From NCBI GenBank assembly GCA_964019695.1, contig OZ026525.1, positions 86,190,279 to 86,254,278 on the forward strand: a stretch of 64,000 nt of DNA. Direction: 5' to 3'. A program made the translations under genes and the position numbers. Positions 8,820-23,800 of the stretch are shown one piece after another (within the stretch, counting starts at the first letter, position 1; the number at the start of each line of letters is the position of its first letter). The stretch is from Loripinus fragilis. Taxonomy: Eukaryota > Mollusca > Bivalvia > Lucinida > Lucinidae. Below the pieces are notes generated by a model. That model was not told the DNA's origin, made no database searches, and saw only the letters and a program-made list of their open reading frames with translations.

Positions 8820-11800
8820 CTGAAAAATACATAGACAACACATACACATGGGTGAAAGTTCAAAATTTCCAAAATCCTCAACTTAAAAAAATCAGAATTT
8901 AAAACTTGCTGTATGCCTTCAAAATATCAAAAATTCCAAGTTTAATGATCAAATACCTTTAGATAAACTGAAACTAAATCAGAAAAGCTATCATTATCTG
9001 CAAAATTCAGCATTTTCAGGCTGACTTTCTATGGAAAGTCAGCCTCAAAATCCTGAATTCAGGAAATAATCCTGAAAACTTTCACCCATGCATACAGTGC
9101 TGGTGATGAAAAATATTTCTTGTTTCTGCGCGAAAAAGGCAAGCGGTAAATTTTCTATTTGACAGGGAAACACCGCAAAAAAGGACAGAACAGCAAGAAA
9201 TTTGGTAACAGGGGTGATAACAGTCAGATAATCTAAATCCTGAAATCCACAATGTTCTTTCCTGAAATTAAAATTTTGACTTGCCAAGACTTTTAAAACT
9301 GCTTAAATAAAACTAATAACAAGCTTTTAAGGCATTTATTAGCCAAAATTACTACTTTTAAGACTTTACTAATTAGTTTAGGCAATAAAATTCAAAGTTT
9401 AACATTAATGAATATTGTTTAAATCCTGAAATCAGGATTTTTACCATCCCTGTGGTAACATTATGCGGCAAATTTTTTTGGTGTTTCTCTGCCAAAAAGA
9501 TCACAGTGGCTTGTATATTGAACAGGTAAAGATACCTTTTCTCCACAATAAAAAGATTTTCTCCGCAAAATTACAGTGTTTTGCAGCATAATAGAGATTA
9601 GTTCAACGCCAAATTCAGAAAATATATTGTTTATTTTGTGTGGAAACACGGCTCGCCACAGAATTTCTTATTTCTTTACGAGCACTAAAGGTTCAGAAAG
9701 ACAAATATCATAAGCATAAAATTGTATATATTTTCTTATCCATTGGCTTTGTCATTTGTTTTTTATACTCAAAAGAATCATCTCATTGAGATGGTTCTTT
9801 CTACGAATACACCAAACATATATTTTTGTTAAGAAATAAGAAAATCATTTTTAATTTCAAACTCTTTCCTAAAGACCTGACAACAACTACAAATTGCTAA
9901 ATTAGTAAAACATGATGCCCGCAGCCATATTGTTTATCCATAAGGCAAAAAACACACAAATGTCTTGTTTCCGTAAATGCGTCAATACTCATGTTATTAG
10001 GCAAAATTTGTTTTAAGAATTTTTTTCTAAAGGAAAAGCATGAAAATCATTCATAATTACCTTTAAATTGAAAAAATCTCAGATGTCCCCAAAATAAATT
10101 ATAGTAGGCCCCAAAAAGTAGGGTCAGTGAGGTAAGGGGTGTGGGCAGATCAGACCACTCCTTTTTTTTCTTTTTTTTTTTTGTTGCTTTACAGCAAGTC
10201 AACAGCTATGGTCATGGCGGGACGATCAGTTCACCTAACCACACTTTTTCCTGGGCAAGCTTGAACAAGCAGTTAACCAGTACTTTGTGCACATACTTTC
10301 GCTTGTAACTTACCACGAAAGTATGGGACCGAGCCCGGATCGAACTCGTGACCCCTTGATCTGCAGTCAGTCTCGCATCTGTTGCCAGACACATTACTGA
10401 CTGCGCTACGCAGCCCGGTCAGACTACTCCTGAAGGCCATCAAACATTAAGTTTAAACCCAGATCAGGCCACTCCCTGTTTGACATTCCAAGGCTACCAT
10501 TTTCATTTATCCTTTTGTAAAATAGACTTGCTGAAATATTATGACCAATAATATGGTGCCAAACCATGGTGTCCAAATATTCAGAATATGGTAAAGCAGG
10601 CCTCAATATAAGAGTGCGTATTGGAAAACTATTTTCTTTATTTCCCATTCAAAACATGTTGTGGTCACTCAAAAGAACCGTCTCAATGAGATGGTTCTTT
10701 TGAGCACCCAAAACACATATTTCAATTGATGGGTAAGAAAATATTTGAGCGCGGATCTGACAAAAGGGTTCTTCGGGCATTTTAGCATTTTTTTGTAATC
10801 AAAATTTCAAAAACGTCTAAATTTTCAAAATTTTGCATGTTCTTACAATATAGTCAAATTGCTTCTAAGATGTAATACAATCAAAGGCGCAAATAGTTCT
10901 GATAAAATTAAGTGATTCTTAAATATATGTTGCCATGGCAACAGCTGTGCATATGGACTATACATTACCTTTAAAACAGGGTACCTCATTTCAAATGCTT
11001 TTGTAAACACGGGATAAGCATATGTGGGCTATTTTTTTGTGCGGTCTATGCAATTGCATACCCATCAAATTTACAGAAACATGGAGCATTCTTGAAATAT
11101 TGCTCCTAGCGTCTTTGTTTTAGCATCATATGTTAACACAATGGTGTTGACGTCAGAATGCCATTAACAATGTTAAGTGACGTCATGTTTAAAACACATC
11201 AACTATACGAGTTCAAATGCTCATATCTTTGTTATTTGTAAAGATAATATCTTCAAATTTTCTGTAATTGTTCACAACAGCTAGGTCTTACTTTCTCTGT
11301 AAATATCTCACTTGTGACTTTTATTGCATGAAGGTCCCTTCTGTCAGATCTTGGCTTATTTACAATTTTATGCTAATAAAATTTCCTTATCTGGATCTAT
11401 GGTAAAGTCTATGAAACGTACTCTTTCTGATTTCTCTTCCAGTTCGACTCGATCACAGAATATATTGTGGATGCCTGCTTCTAAACATCTTCTTGCCAAC
11501 ATCTTGCCAACATTCTCTGCAGCGGAAACATCACTCGTACTGAAAACGGAAGAAAACGAACGAAATAATTTTCAAACTAAAAAATCAAACAAGAGGGTGC
11601 TTAACCCTTTGTATTCTAATGGATTCTTCCTTCTGGTTTGATACAATAAACTTAAGATAGTCCATCATACATATCTAGGGGTGTCAGGTTATAATTCAAA
11701 AAAAAATTATTGTATTCTTTTTTACCCATACAAACAGTGTAGACTCTGATGAATTGCTGAATTAGGCAACATTTCATCTGTGTCTTCACTGTTTTTAAAA

Positions 11801-14800
11801 AAATACCCATTTAGCAGTTTCCCGTATACAAAGGGTTAACTCTTTCTTTGCTAGCGGCGACTTTTGTCATCTGCTGATAACCTTTGCAAGCAATTTAATC
11901 CCAGATCTGGACTGACATTCTGTCAAGCTGTGTATGTCAGCATAGTTGTTTAACTATTTCCTTGCTAGCGGCAAAATTTGTCATCTGTTCACTGTCAATA
12001 ACCTTTGCAAACACTTTGGACCCAAAAATGTCCGTCCTTATCAGGATCCAAACTGTTTGACACTCTAATAGTGTTCCTGAAAGAATTTTTTGAAAAAGTT
12101 AAATTTGAAAAAAGTCAGCAGACGACAACAAAAGCTTGAAAAATTACCCAGCATGCTAAGAGCTAAACACTGAGGCAGCTGATGTATTTTGTATCTACAC
12201 GTACAGAGGTCCAATTAAGGAAATATTCTAAGTGTAAATATTTTTTTTATTTTCTTACCCATTAACTTTTACATGTGTTTTGGGTGCTCACAAGAACAGT
12301 CTCATTGAGACGGTTCTTTTGAGTACCCACAACATATGTTTTGGTTGAGAAATGAGAAAAATAAAATTTCTAGTTTTGCATTCTGATCTAGAGGCATGTA
12401 TCTCTATTGATTTCTTGTCTTTTCATCAATACAAATAGCACCCAGTTTTCTTTTTATTATATTTATTTATTCTTTCATTGGCACAGATTTGCTTTTTATT
12501 TAAAGCTGCATAGTCTGTAACTTTTGATCTTTTAATTTTTGAAATAATGTTTCTGTTTTTCAAGAACACAGTAAAAAAACTAAAATTCAGGTATACATTT
12601 TACCAATTTCGTAAATCTTTACAACAGGGCTCGAAATTTCTTTTTGGACCTACTCGTCCTGTTGGGCTGGTGGTCTAAATTTTTCACTCGTCCTTACTCC
12701 AGTTGAACTCGTCCTTAAGTCTGGTATTTTAAAAGAGACAAAACACATAATTCAGTAACTTATTTACAATTAGTTTTAGGTGACATGTGACATCAACTGA
12801 CTAGTAATATATGTCAAAACAAATAAAACTGTGGTTTACACTATTCCTTTTCAGCCATCAGACTATTCAGTCATCTGCATCAGACTGAGGTGCAACAGCA
12901 TTTGGACCCCTCAGACCAGTACATATGTGCCCCTTAATGTGTCTAGTCCCTTTTGTACCACTGTTTAACCAGTTTATAATGCTTTCTGTGGGATTGTATT
13001 CCATAAGATCAGGACATTCAACCTTAATTCTAACAAGACTAGACAAAGCTTCCTGCTTCATGCTTGTTCTTGCAGTGGTTTTAATATTGTTAACTGAGCT
13101 AAAACCTCGCTCACATTCAGCAGTTGTCGGTGAGATTGTCAGCATAATGAGAATAAGAATCATAATATGCTTCATGTGCTGCACCTCAGCAGAATTCATA
13201 AGTCCCACAAGAGTTTCATATGCATCAACAACTGCACGGTGTAAGTGTCTTTTTAATCAGTTGGTTTATTGCATGGCTATTTTACCAACAAAACAAGGTA
13301 AGATATTTACTGTTATTTATTATATAACGCCTATTCCATGTAATAATATGGTAAATTCCATTGAAAAACGCCAATATCAGGGGATCCTGCGGTATCCTGT
13401 GGTAGCCTGCGGTATCCTGCGGTAATCAGACTGACCCCCGTTTTCGTATACAGAGATAAAATCCGGAACATCGGCTTTATTAGGCCGAATTGATTTTCCA
13501 ATGTGTCCCGGTACCAGATTTTACCGAGTTGCATTTACTGCTGACTAGTGTAAACATCCGGTCATATTTTAGTGACATTAATTTTAGACCTACCGAACGA
13601 TCTTTCTTCACTGTGTTTGCGTTGCTTTTGCAGGATGTAAAACATGCTAGTTAGGTCTTTTTTTTCCTCAAAAATAATTACATAACCAAAAAAATCTACT
13701 CGTCCTGTCGGGCTAGCAAATGGCAATTTCCACTCGCCCTTACCGAACTTCCACTCGTAAATACGAGCGGACGTGTACAATTTTCGAGCCCTGTACAAAT
13801 TATCAGTATCAAAACAACAGCATTTATGTTAAAACTTGACTGTCTTTAATTATTGGAGGGACGCAAATAATTACCAATAAGAGAAAAAACACCTGTTTTT
13901 ATAAGATAATTCACTTTTCCATGCAGTTTTCAGCTGTAGTGAACAGATTTAAGATAATTCACTTTTCCATGCAGTTTTCAGCTGTAGTGAACAGATTTAA
14001 GATAATTCACTTTTCCATGCAGTTTTCAGCTGTAGTGAACAGATTTATTGTGAAAACTTAACTTAATTCTGCTTTTAAAATGATTTAAAAAAAATAAAAA
14101 TTTTCGAAAAATGTTCAAAGTTACAGCCTATGCAGCTTTAATATATATTTATCCCTTGAAGCGCCAATCACGACTGGAGCAGATGACAATTTTACGACAT
14201 CTTTCTTAATTTTCAACAAAAAAAGTATGATATTTCATGAGCATCGTCTGCCAGCAGACGCTTCTCATAAAATATCATGCCTTATTTGTTATTTTTAAAA
14301 AGGCAGCAAAATTTGAATTGTCGTCTGCTGCAAATTATAGGTGGCGCTTTATGGGTTATTTTTTCATGGCAACAGATTTGGTCCTTGAGCAAGACACATT
14401 TATCCTAGCTTAGTACTGGTTCAACCCAGAAAGACCCGTCCCTGTTTAACTGAAAGATTTTTGATGGGAAGTAAAGAATCAAATCAAACAAAGCAACAGA
14501 TTTGCATATATTCACCCTTAATCCACCACCTTTTTTGTTCTGAAAATGTTGTCTGCTTTTTACTTCTGTTGTACAATTCAAGCACACTTCAGACAAGATT
14601 TTTTCATGGAACTCTGATCAGACAGATCTCAATATAAGAACATAAGCAGACAATGGGAGCAGAGGACAAGTCTTGACTGGCAGGCTAAAGGTTAATTGTT
14701 AGCTCCTCCGGACTTTCAATAAGGCCTTAAATAAAAAGATATGTGCGTTTCCAGTTGCTTGACCTATTAGTTGACTCCCGACCATAAAATTTGAAAGCAC

Positions 14801-17800
14801 TTTTTGGGAATTTCACTGTTCAGCCATATTGTTTCCCCATATAAAAGGACAATTAAGTGCTTGATAGGTAGATTGTTAGACTAGGGATTGCAGGGTCCCT
14901 CGTTCGAGACTCACAAAAGCCACTGTGTTGTGTCCTTGAGCAAGACACTTTATCCGCTGCTTAGTACTGGTTCAACCCAGGAAGACAGGAAATTGTCCTA
15001 ACATGCCTGAAAAATTTCTGACTGGGACGTACAGCATCAACACAAACAAACCAACATAATAAAAATGTATTTCCATCCCACTTTTTTAACATCACGTAAC
15101 CTGAAACACATATTTTCTAAGCACCAAAACAAGCTGAATTTATGGACTTTTAAGAAAAATTTCTTATCTTTTTTACTTGAAAAAATCTTATCTTAGGTTT
15201 TGTGGGTGTGTTTTATGTATTTAGTAAACAATGGGTTAAGATGTCTAAACATTAGCAAGAGCTTTCATCCATGTCATTTTCTTTGGTGTGCGAGCAGTGA
15301 AGACTCTGGCAAGATGGCAAAAAAATACAAAAAAAGTTTGTACTTTAAACCCCTCAGATGTTGTTTTAACATGATGATGAATGTTAAAATGCCAACAACT
15401 GTTGGCATTTGGCATTTTGATTTTAACATTTATGGGCAAGATATATTTCATGATCTATTGAGCATTAAAAAGTTCCATAACTTTGATTGTTGTTGTGTTT
15501 GACGTCCCACCAACAGCTAAGGTCATATGGAGACAGGACCATGGCTTAAAGTCTCATCCGACAGACTGGTGAAGCTGGGAAACGAACTTGCGACCCCTGG
15601 TTTATATGGCAAGCGGTTTATCTACTACACCACAGGGGCTCCTTTTTATAACTTTGAGGCCAGTATCAAAATCCATCCAAGTGTCACAAGTTTGATCCCG
15701 GCTCGGCCCACGTACTTTCGTGGAGATTGATCAAGAAATATTTTCTACGATCATTCTCCTCCTTTCACTGATTCATTTACAAGCGAAAGTATGCGCACAG
15801 AGTACTGGTTAGTGGTAAACCACTCTGTGAAGCTTACCCAGGAAAAATTGTGTGGTTAGGTTAACCGACCGTCTCGACATGACCATAGCTGTTGACTGGG
15901 ACGTAAAACCACACACCAAACAAACATTGAATAAGCTTGGAAGCTCTCTGCTAACTAAAACCATGAACTGGCCCATATCATTAATACAGGGTTCATACAG
16001 TCAGGTATGAGTAAAATTCAAGGACTTTTCAAGGAGTTCTAAAAGCCTCTCAAACAGTTTTAAAGGACTTGAAGTAAATGAAAAATACTGATCTAAGTGT
16101 TAAAATTCTACCTGAGATAATGGAGACATTAGTACTGGAAAATTAGTATAAAATTATTGTGCCTATATTTGGTGCAGCATATGCTGCACCAAATAAAGGC
16201 GTAACAATTTTATATTTATTTAGGCCTCTATCAACAGTGTTTAAGTCCTACTGAAAAAAGTAGAATTCAAGGACTTTTCAATGCTTTTGAGTGATTTTCC
16301 AGTACTTTTCAAGGCAGCTTTAATTTTCAAGGACTTTTTAAGAAATCCCTCTAAATTCAAGTACTTTTCAAGCCTGTGCAAACCCTGTTATATCTTCAAA
16401 TCATTGGCTCCACTGACCTGTACAGGTGTTTTGCGAGACTCCAGTCTTTAGTTGATGCTTCTACTACTGTGGTACCTGTCCAATGTTCTACTCGTCCTGT
16501 AATGTGGTGCTTGCTTGCCTCAAAAATCAATCTACAAATATACACATACAATTATGATGCTCCCCTACATATTGTTTTCCATTATACATTATTTGCATTT
16601 ATGCATTATTTGCATTATGATGCATTTCATCAGGGTCTGACTATTTGCAAAAACAAAATCTATCTACAAAGAAAGAAATATAATAGGAGCAAGTGCATGA
16701 GATATCCAACAATGTGGAATGTGTGACCAGCAAAGCCTCAGATCAGTCTGTGAATACGCGCAGTCTGATCAGAGCCTTTGCTAGTCCCTTGAGTATTCTA
16801 TGATTGTTAAGCTACTGACTGAACACCATTAAGAGTTTCTAAGCTTAAAATGAGGCTGCAGAGGCTCGTCCGAGTCTACACTTGTCAAAATGTCAAAATG
16901 TTGGAAATCTCATGCCACGGCTCATATTGTTTTAAATTTTATTACCTTTGACCCACGTATAACCTATATACTGTAGCATCTCATCAGGAGCTGCACTGTT
17001 TGCTAAAACAAAATTAATCTAAAGAAATATAATGATTTTTTTAGAAATTATAATCTGTGATCCCTCAATATATACAATGGATCATCCCGACTTAACTGTA
17101 GCAAACTTTATGGGAAATTCCAAAGAGGTTACTAATAGTCCACAAATCGGCCTGAGCAAATAGTTTCAACCCTGATCAGAATGTTCCTGAAGCAGGTCTT
17201 AAGCGGCCACTCAAAAATAGACCTAACAAAGTTCTTAAAGACAAATGGTTGCTAAATCAAGGTCGAAAGCAGAATGCAAGGCATTCTGCAATACTTCTGA
17301 CCTGCATTAAAGAGACTAAGTCTGCAACTATGAACTTTTTTCGATTTTTTTTTATTTTGCTTTTAAATCATTTGTAAAAGTAGAATTAAGTCATGTTTTC
17401 ACAATAAATGTGTTTACTATAGCTGAAAACTGCGCGGAAAAGTGAATTATCTTATAAAACAGGTGTGTTTTTCTATTGTTGGTAATTATTTGCGTCCCTC
17501 CAATAATTATAGACAGTTCATTTTAACGTAAATGCTGTTGTTTTGATACTGATAATTTGTTAAGATTTACGAAATTGGTAAAATGTATACCTGAATTTTA
17601 GTTTTTTTACTGTGTTCTTGAAAAATAGAAACATTAGTTCAAAAATTAAAAGATCAAAAGTTACAGACTATGCAGCTTTAAGCTATAGTTGGTCTTGAAA
17701 ACCGATTTTTGGTCTTCTTTTTGAGTGGCCCCTTAAGACAGATTTTACTGTATTGGCTTTTCCATCACTACCTCTGACACCCCTTATCAGACTTTCCGCT

Positions 17801-20800
17801 GAATCACTCAAGAAGGGTTGTTGTCAGTTACAAGTGAAAGTATGTGCACGAAGTACTGGTTAAACGCTTGTTCAAGCTTACCCAGGAAAAAGCTGTGATT
17901 AGGTGAACTGACCATCTCGCCATGACCATAGCTGTTGACTTGGGACGGAAAGCAACAAAAACAACCATCCAAACCCTTATCAGACTGTAAATAAGGCAAA
18001 TGTTCTAAAATATTGAACACTTGTTGCCTGCAAAAAAAAGCCTAAACAAACAGGGCAGACCCAGATCAGACTGCTTCTGAAGAAGCAGCCTGATCTGGGT
18101 CTTCCCTGTTTGCTATTCTGACATGCATTTTGTGAATTCCAGCCACGATAACCAACATTTTGTTTGAGAACAGAAAGAAAAAGGGTTCGAAATTTTAGAA
18201 CATTTACTGTAGGACATGTAATCCCCATGTTTTAAAATTAAACTAGCGGACCTTAGGTCCTGAAGTGCTCACCTGGCATTGAGTCACAAGACTGCAGATG
18301 ACCTTAATATTAGGTTTTACAATGTCAAGATCAACCAAGGATAATCATTTGAACAAACAGTTTAAGGCCCATATGTCTAATGCATGGGTGAATGTTCAAA
18401 ATTTCCAAAATCCCTCGACCATTATCAGGGCTTCAGATTTTTTTCAAGACTGGTGGGCCAAAGTGACCCATGGAGCAAAAATTGGTGGATCATTTTCTGA
18501 AATGATGGGCCCATTGCTGATTATACTGTAAAACCTGTCTTAAGCTGCCACTCAAAAAAAAAACAATTATCGCTTAATGCAGGTCAAAATTATTGCAGAA
18601 TGCTCCAAGGGGAGCATTCTGCAATCATTTGGACCTTCATTAAGCTACCATTTGTTATTAAGATCTTTGTTTTGTCTTTTTTTTCATTGGCTGCTTAAGA
18701 CAGGTTTTACTGTATTGGCAACATACATGTACTTTCTGTTTTGTGGAATTCATAGACTCGCTGTAAGATGAATATTTTTATTAAAGTGAGATTTTTCACA
18801 ACTTAAAAGGATGGGTCCACTGGGCCCACTACCTTGGAAAGTGATGGGCCATATTTTGAAATCATGGGACAATGACCCTGGCCCACCATAAATCTGAAGG
18901 CCTGCATTATCAGCCCTCAAGCTAAAGCTCACAGGCTGATAATGTGGTCTCGGGTTGGTACTGAGTGTGATAACCATCTCTAATTATCTCATAATCCATA
19001 AGTCCAGATAAACAAAAAAATTGGGCATAAACTTATTTTCTTATCCATCGGTTTTAACATTTGTTTTGGTTGCTTAAAAGAACTGTCTCCTTGAGATTTG
19101 ATGATTTTTTTGTATACGTGACAAATATTTTCAATTTGGCCAACCTTAGAAATATTTTTGTTTCCCCTTACCAGACCCTGTTTAACCGGTATGGGTCGGT
19201 CGGTCGGAAAATTATTTTATTTTACTGAACCCAAACTCGATACCCTTTAAACTTAATTGTAAATAGTCCTACTTTAGGCAATAACATTAAATAACCAAAC
19301 AATTTGCAACTAAAATTATTTTTTAAATATAGCACTGTTTACATTGGACAATTCTTTAAGTTAGCAAATTGCCAATGAATTTTAAAAAAATAATTCTAGA
19401 CTGAAAATTGAAATAAAATTTTTTGGGTAGGGCCCTTTTTTCAGGGTCGGTCGGGTAAGGGGAAACAAATAAAATTTTATTTTAGGCCTTATCCAACCTT
19501 ACGTAGAGGCCTGGGTCCTAATGAAAGATTTTTCTATACACCCCTCACACCCACCTTTTATTTCCTGAACCTTGCCTCATGAAAACCTGATTTTTTTGCA
19601 TGTGAACAACAAAGGTACAGACCAGCCTGGTCAAATGCAGTCTGATTATCACCTTTATTGTTCACACCCTAGAGAGTATAATAATTAAACATGCTACAAG
19701 ACAAAATTCAATATGCTACCTAGTCTCTGTAGTTGATTAGGCTGTTTTGAATCTGACCTGGTCGGAAACCCGAAGCCAGGTTTTCTTGCGTAGAGGACAA
19801 TTTGAAAACCATGGGTACGGTAAATGTTCTACAATTTTGAATGCTAGTTGCCTGCCAAAAAGGCCTAGACAAACAGCCAGGCCCAGATCAGACTGCTTCT
19901 AAAGAATCAGTCTGATCAGGGTCTTCCCGGTTTACTAATCTGACAAGCATTTTGTGAATTTCAGCCCTAAAAACCACCATTTGATTTGAATATAGAAATG
20001 GAAAAGTGTTCGAAATTCTCAAACATTTACCCCAGTTAAAACTTAAAAATATTTCTTACATATTATAGTAGTTTTTTCTTGGAGCCTGAAATTTCCAACC
20101 TTTCCTCTTGGGCTGTAGACCTAGTCTTTCCAAGTTTCTGAAAATGTAATATAATTTAACTCTTTGTATTCTGATGGATTTTCCCATACATATTGATACA
20201 ATATGTATGGGACTTCCCATTGTGTACTTAAAGGGGTCACAGGTAGAATTTTCTAAATTGGGATGTATTTCTTTCCCTGAAGGCCAATTTAATCTTAGCA
20301 AACAGTGCAGACCCTGATGAAATGCAGCGTGATGTTGCATTTCATCTGGGTCTTCACAATTTGCCAAAGTACCCGTTTAGCAGTTTCCAGTATACAAAAA
20401 GCTAAGAGATAATTTCGGCCTCGATGCGAGAAAACCTGTCTTCCGAGGTTTGGGAACAACAAAGGCTCCGACCGGGCTGCGCATGTGCGCAGTCTCAGGG
20501 CCTTTGTCATTCGCTTAATGTACAGTATCATTATTTACCTTGTTACAAGCAAAGTTTCAAGGTTCTAGCTCATCTCTGTAGATGAGCAGGCTGGTTTGAA
20601 TCTCACTTTGTCAGAAACCCCGTAGACAGGTTTTCTTGCAACGAGGCCCATTTCATTTGCGAAAGGTTCATGAATTAATCAATGATTTCAAAGTTAACAT
20701 GATGCCCTTGGACTTTAACTTTGAAGTGAGCACATGGCATTCATAACTTCATGATACTACAGACGAAATTTATCTCCTATATAAACATCTTTAGGGAGCA

Positions 20801-23800
20801 CAGTGGCTCAGTGGTAGAGTGCTTAACTCGAGACCGATAGGCAGCAGGTTCGAGCCTCACTGGCGTCACTGCGTTGTGGTCCTTGAGCAAGACACATTTA
20901 TCCTAGCTTAATACTGGTTCCACCCAGGAAGAACCGTCCCTGTTTAACTGAAAGATTGTTGATGGGACGTAAAGAATCAAATCGAACAAAATAATACATC
21001 TTTATTATAGATATCTTATACATGTATTGAATTTATACATGGTGTTTTAGGCAACAAAACAGTAATAGATTTAATGTTTAATCATATCAATGGTTTTGTT
21101 GGATTGCAAACCAGAACAGCCAACGTGAACCGTCAGAATGTAAACAGCCAATAAACCTAACAAGTTGCTTATTTCGCATGTGTGAACCAGGTGTGGGTCG
21201 CGTTTTTTATGATGTATAGGAGTGGCTGCCAGTTGCAACCATGCAAGTAACATGTCAGTAAATTGGTAGCTTGACCCATTATGCCTCATAGACTTTCCCA
21301 TCCTTATTGAATCAGACATGGGGAGAATTAATTGTTAATGCTAAAGCATTATTAATCAATTTAATGCATTGTTTTTTCCAGTAATTCAAGTTAATGATTA
21401 ATTCACCAGTTTTTGCATTACTTTAATGCTAATTCAATGCATTACTTTTGTCAAAATTCACTGCATTATGGTGTTCTAAGGATGGTATGGAGATAGTGGT
21501 AATGTAATCACGGCATAGTAGGAACTTCATTGATGTAGGGGGAGCATTGCAGAGACGAGAAAGATTGCTTTAGGCTCTAACTGCGTTGCCACTTGGCTAA
21601 AACACGGTATAGGTGCTGATTTAAGTTTTTTTCATGCTTTATCTATGCTACAGAAGAACTGTGTCATAAAGGAACACTTTATAAGAATTATGCAGAAAGG
21701 CATTGTCAGATCTTGTTTGCCCGAAAATTTCAAGCTGCTAACATTGTCCGTTTTGGAGATATGGTCTATAATGTGCTCCCAAAATGGCCGTTTATAAGCG
21801 TTATGCAGTCTCATTTTGAAAATCAAATCATTTAAAGGCAAATAATTCAGGTTTCATATTTAAATATTGATACAGAACTATTTGCACCTTATAAAGACAC
21901 TTATCTTCTACATTTTGCAATTTGAATTAAAGAAACTGGTCAAAAATTGTGGATTTTCTCCTCAAATTCCTAAAGATAGTGTTTTTGATAAAAACTGCAA
22001 GAACGACATTAATACACTGTACTATACCCATGATTATACAAGACATGTGTTTATTTAAGTAAAATTAATTTCCATTATATCATTAAAGACTATAGTTTCC
22101 AAAAAATTACAGTTTGCATTCCAGGCTAGTCCAATGCTTCGCACCATAGAACATTTCTGTCAGGAATAAAAAGTAAATTTTTGTAGTGTCTGTAACCGTG
22201 ACAATTAATGAAGCGAAATCTTGAAGATTTTCAATCTCAGAATAACTTCCTTTTAATATTTTATGTCATTCAACATAAACATCAGATAGAGAAAAGTTTC
22301 ATTATTATGACAATTGGAATATACAAGAAATTAGTATCAGAAAAAGTTACAGACACTACAAGGAACATTAGACCAGATTTAAGTGCATTTTGACAAAGAA
22401 TATTTTTTGAAAGTTGACCTTTTAGACTACTGTAACTACTTTGATGTCTTTAAATATGGTTCACTGTATTCAGAAAATGATTTTAAGCATTGAGATATAC
22501 TTCTGATAAAAGTGAAGAGATGCAATCTGATAGAGCGCAATTTATGACAAATTAAGCCAATGGTTGTCGTAAAGATATGCTTATATTTTGCATCTTTAAG
22601 CGTTTATCTTCTTTGCTTGGCCTCTCATAATGCTAACAAGTTTCTCCCATTGTTGCTTCAGAGAAAAAGAACTGCAAATATTTTTATATTTGTTCTTATC
22701 TTGCATGTTATATCTTAGGTGTAGTGTCCTTAACCTATTAACAGGCAGAAGTAAAAATATAAAAAAAATTATATGAAGGTATATTTTCAAAAACAAAGAC
22801 TTAGGCAAAGTTTTAGGCAAGATGTGTAAAAAAAACTATGTAGAAAATGATAATATATTATCGTATCGAGTGTTTTAGTTTTTGCCTAGTGAGACACCCA
22901 TCAGCACCAATACCGTGTTTTAGCCGACTGCGTGCTTGCACCTCCATGGAGTTCTCTCTACAACCTTACCAGGCTTATGCTGAAACCATTGTACATCCAT
23001 GCTACATCTATGCTCTTAAAAGGTTTGGTCAGTGCTTACCACGAAGAAGTTTCTCACAGCGTCTTTGTCACATCTAAGGATTTGAGTTTAAATACTAGAT
23101 TCAATTTCTCAGACACTCACTTCTGTTTCAACCACTATACAGTCAGTATGATCCCACAACATTCAGAATTTCTACTGCCACATGTTCTCCTTCAAGGACA
23201 GCATGATTTGCTAGAATTCAGGGTTCATACCAGGGAAGTTTGAGTAAAATTCAAGGACTTTTCAAGGACTTCTCAAGACTAATTTACAGTTTTCAAGAAC
23301 TAAAAGTTTAGGAAAATACTGATCGAAGTGTTAAAATTCTTCTCCAAAAATGCTAGACTGAGATAATGGAGAAATAAGTACTAGAAAATGAGTATTGAAA
23401 TTGTTGTGCCTTTATTTGGTGCAGCATTTGCTGCACTAAATAAAGGCACAACAATTTTATACTGATTTAGATCTCTATCAACAGTGTCAAGTTCTACAGA
23501 AAATAGAAGAATTCAAGGACTTTTCAAGGCCTTTGAGTGATTTTCCAATACTTTTCAAGGCAGATTTAATTTTCAAGGACTTTAAGAAAGCCCTCTAAAT
23601 TCAAGTACTTTTCATGCCTGTGCGAACCCTGCAGATGCAGAGGTCGCCCTTTTGATGGTACAAAGAAGAAGATGGAATTTGAAGAAGACCCATATCTTGC
23701 TGGGTTGCTTTTGGCTGAAAGATGTCTGCAGTTTGATTGATCATTATGGATTTTCTAGATTGAATGAAATAGAACAGCATGTGTCATAGTATTTGTAAAG

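Larger units (their letters stand above)
12501..14140. mobile_element. MITE family E copy, enlarged by a nested hAT
   Basis: Terminal inverted repeats TAAAGCTGCATAGTCTGTAA and TTACAGCCTATGCAGCTTTA. A smaller inverted paralogue lies at 17307-17680. Comparing the two shows that 12625-13793 is a later insertion. The element also holds a 48-bp triplication at 13903-14046. Confidence 0.88.

Noticed and set aside
15200..15502. 100-codon plus-strand ORF as an exon
   Set aside because: No splice sites in phase and no recognisable domain, and it partly overlaps a GTTAAAATGCCAAC inverted repeat.
20791..20870. Functional tRNA gene at the SINE head
   Set aside because: The arms do not pair as a cloverleaf and the element continues into a SINE body and tail.
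22932..23243. 103-codon ORF as a gene
   Set aside because: It runs into the CAGGGTT MITE, has no domain I recognise, and lies in an MRPL18 intron on the opposite strand.
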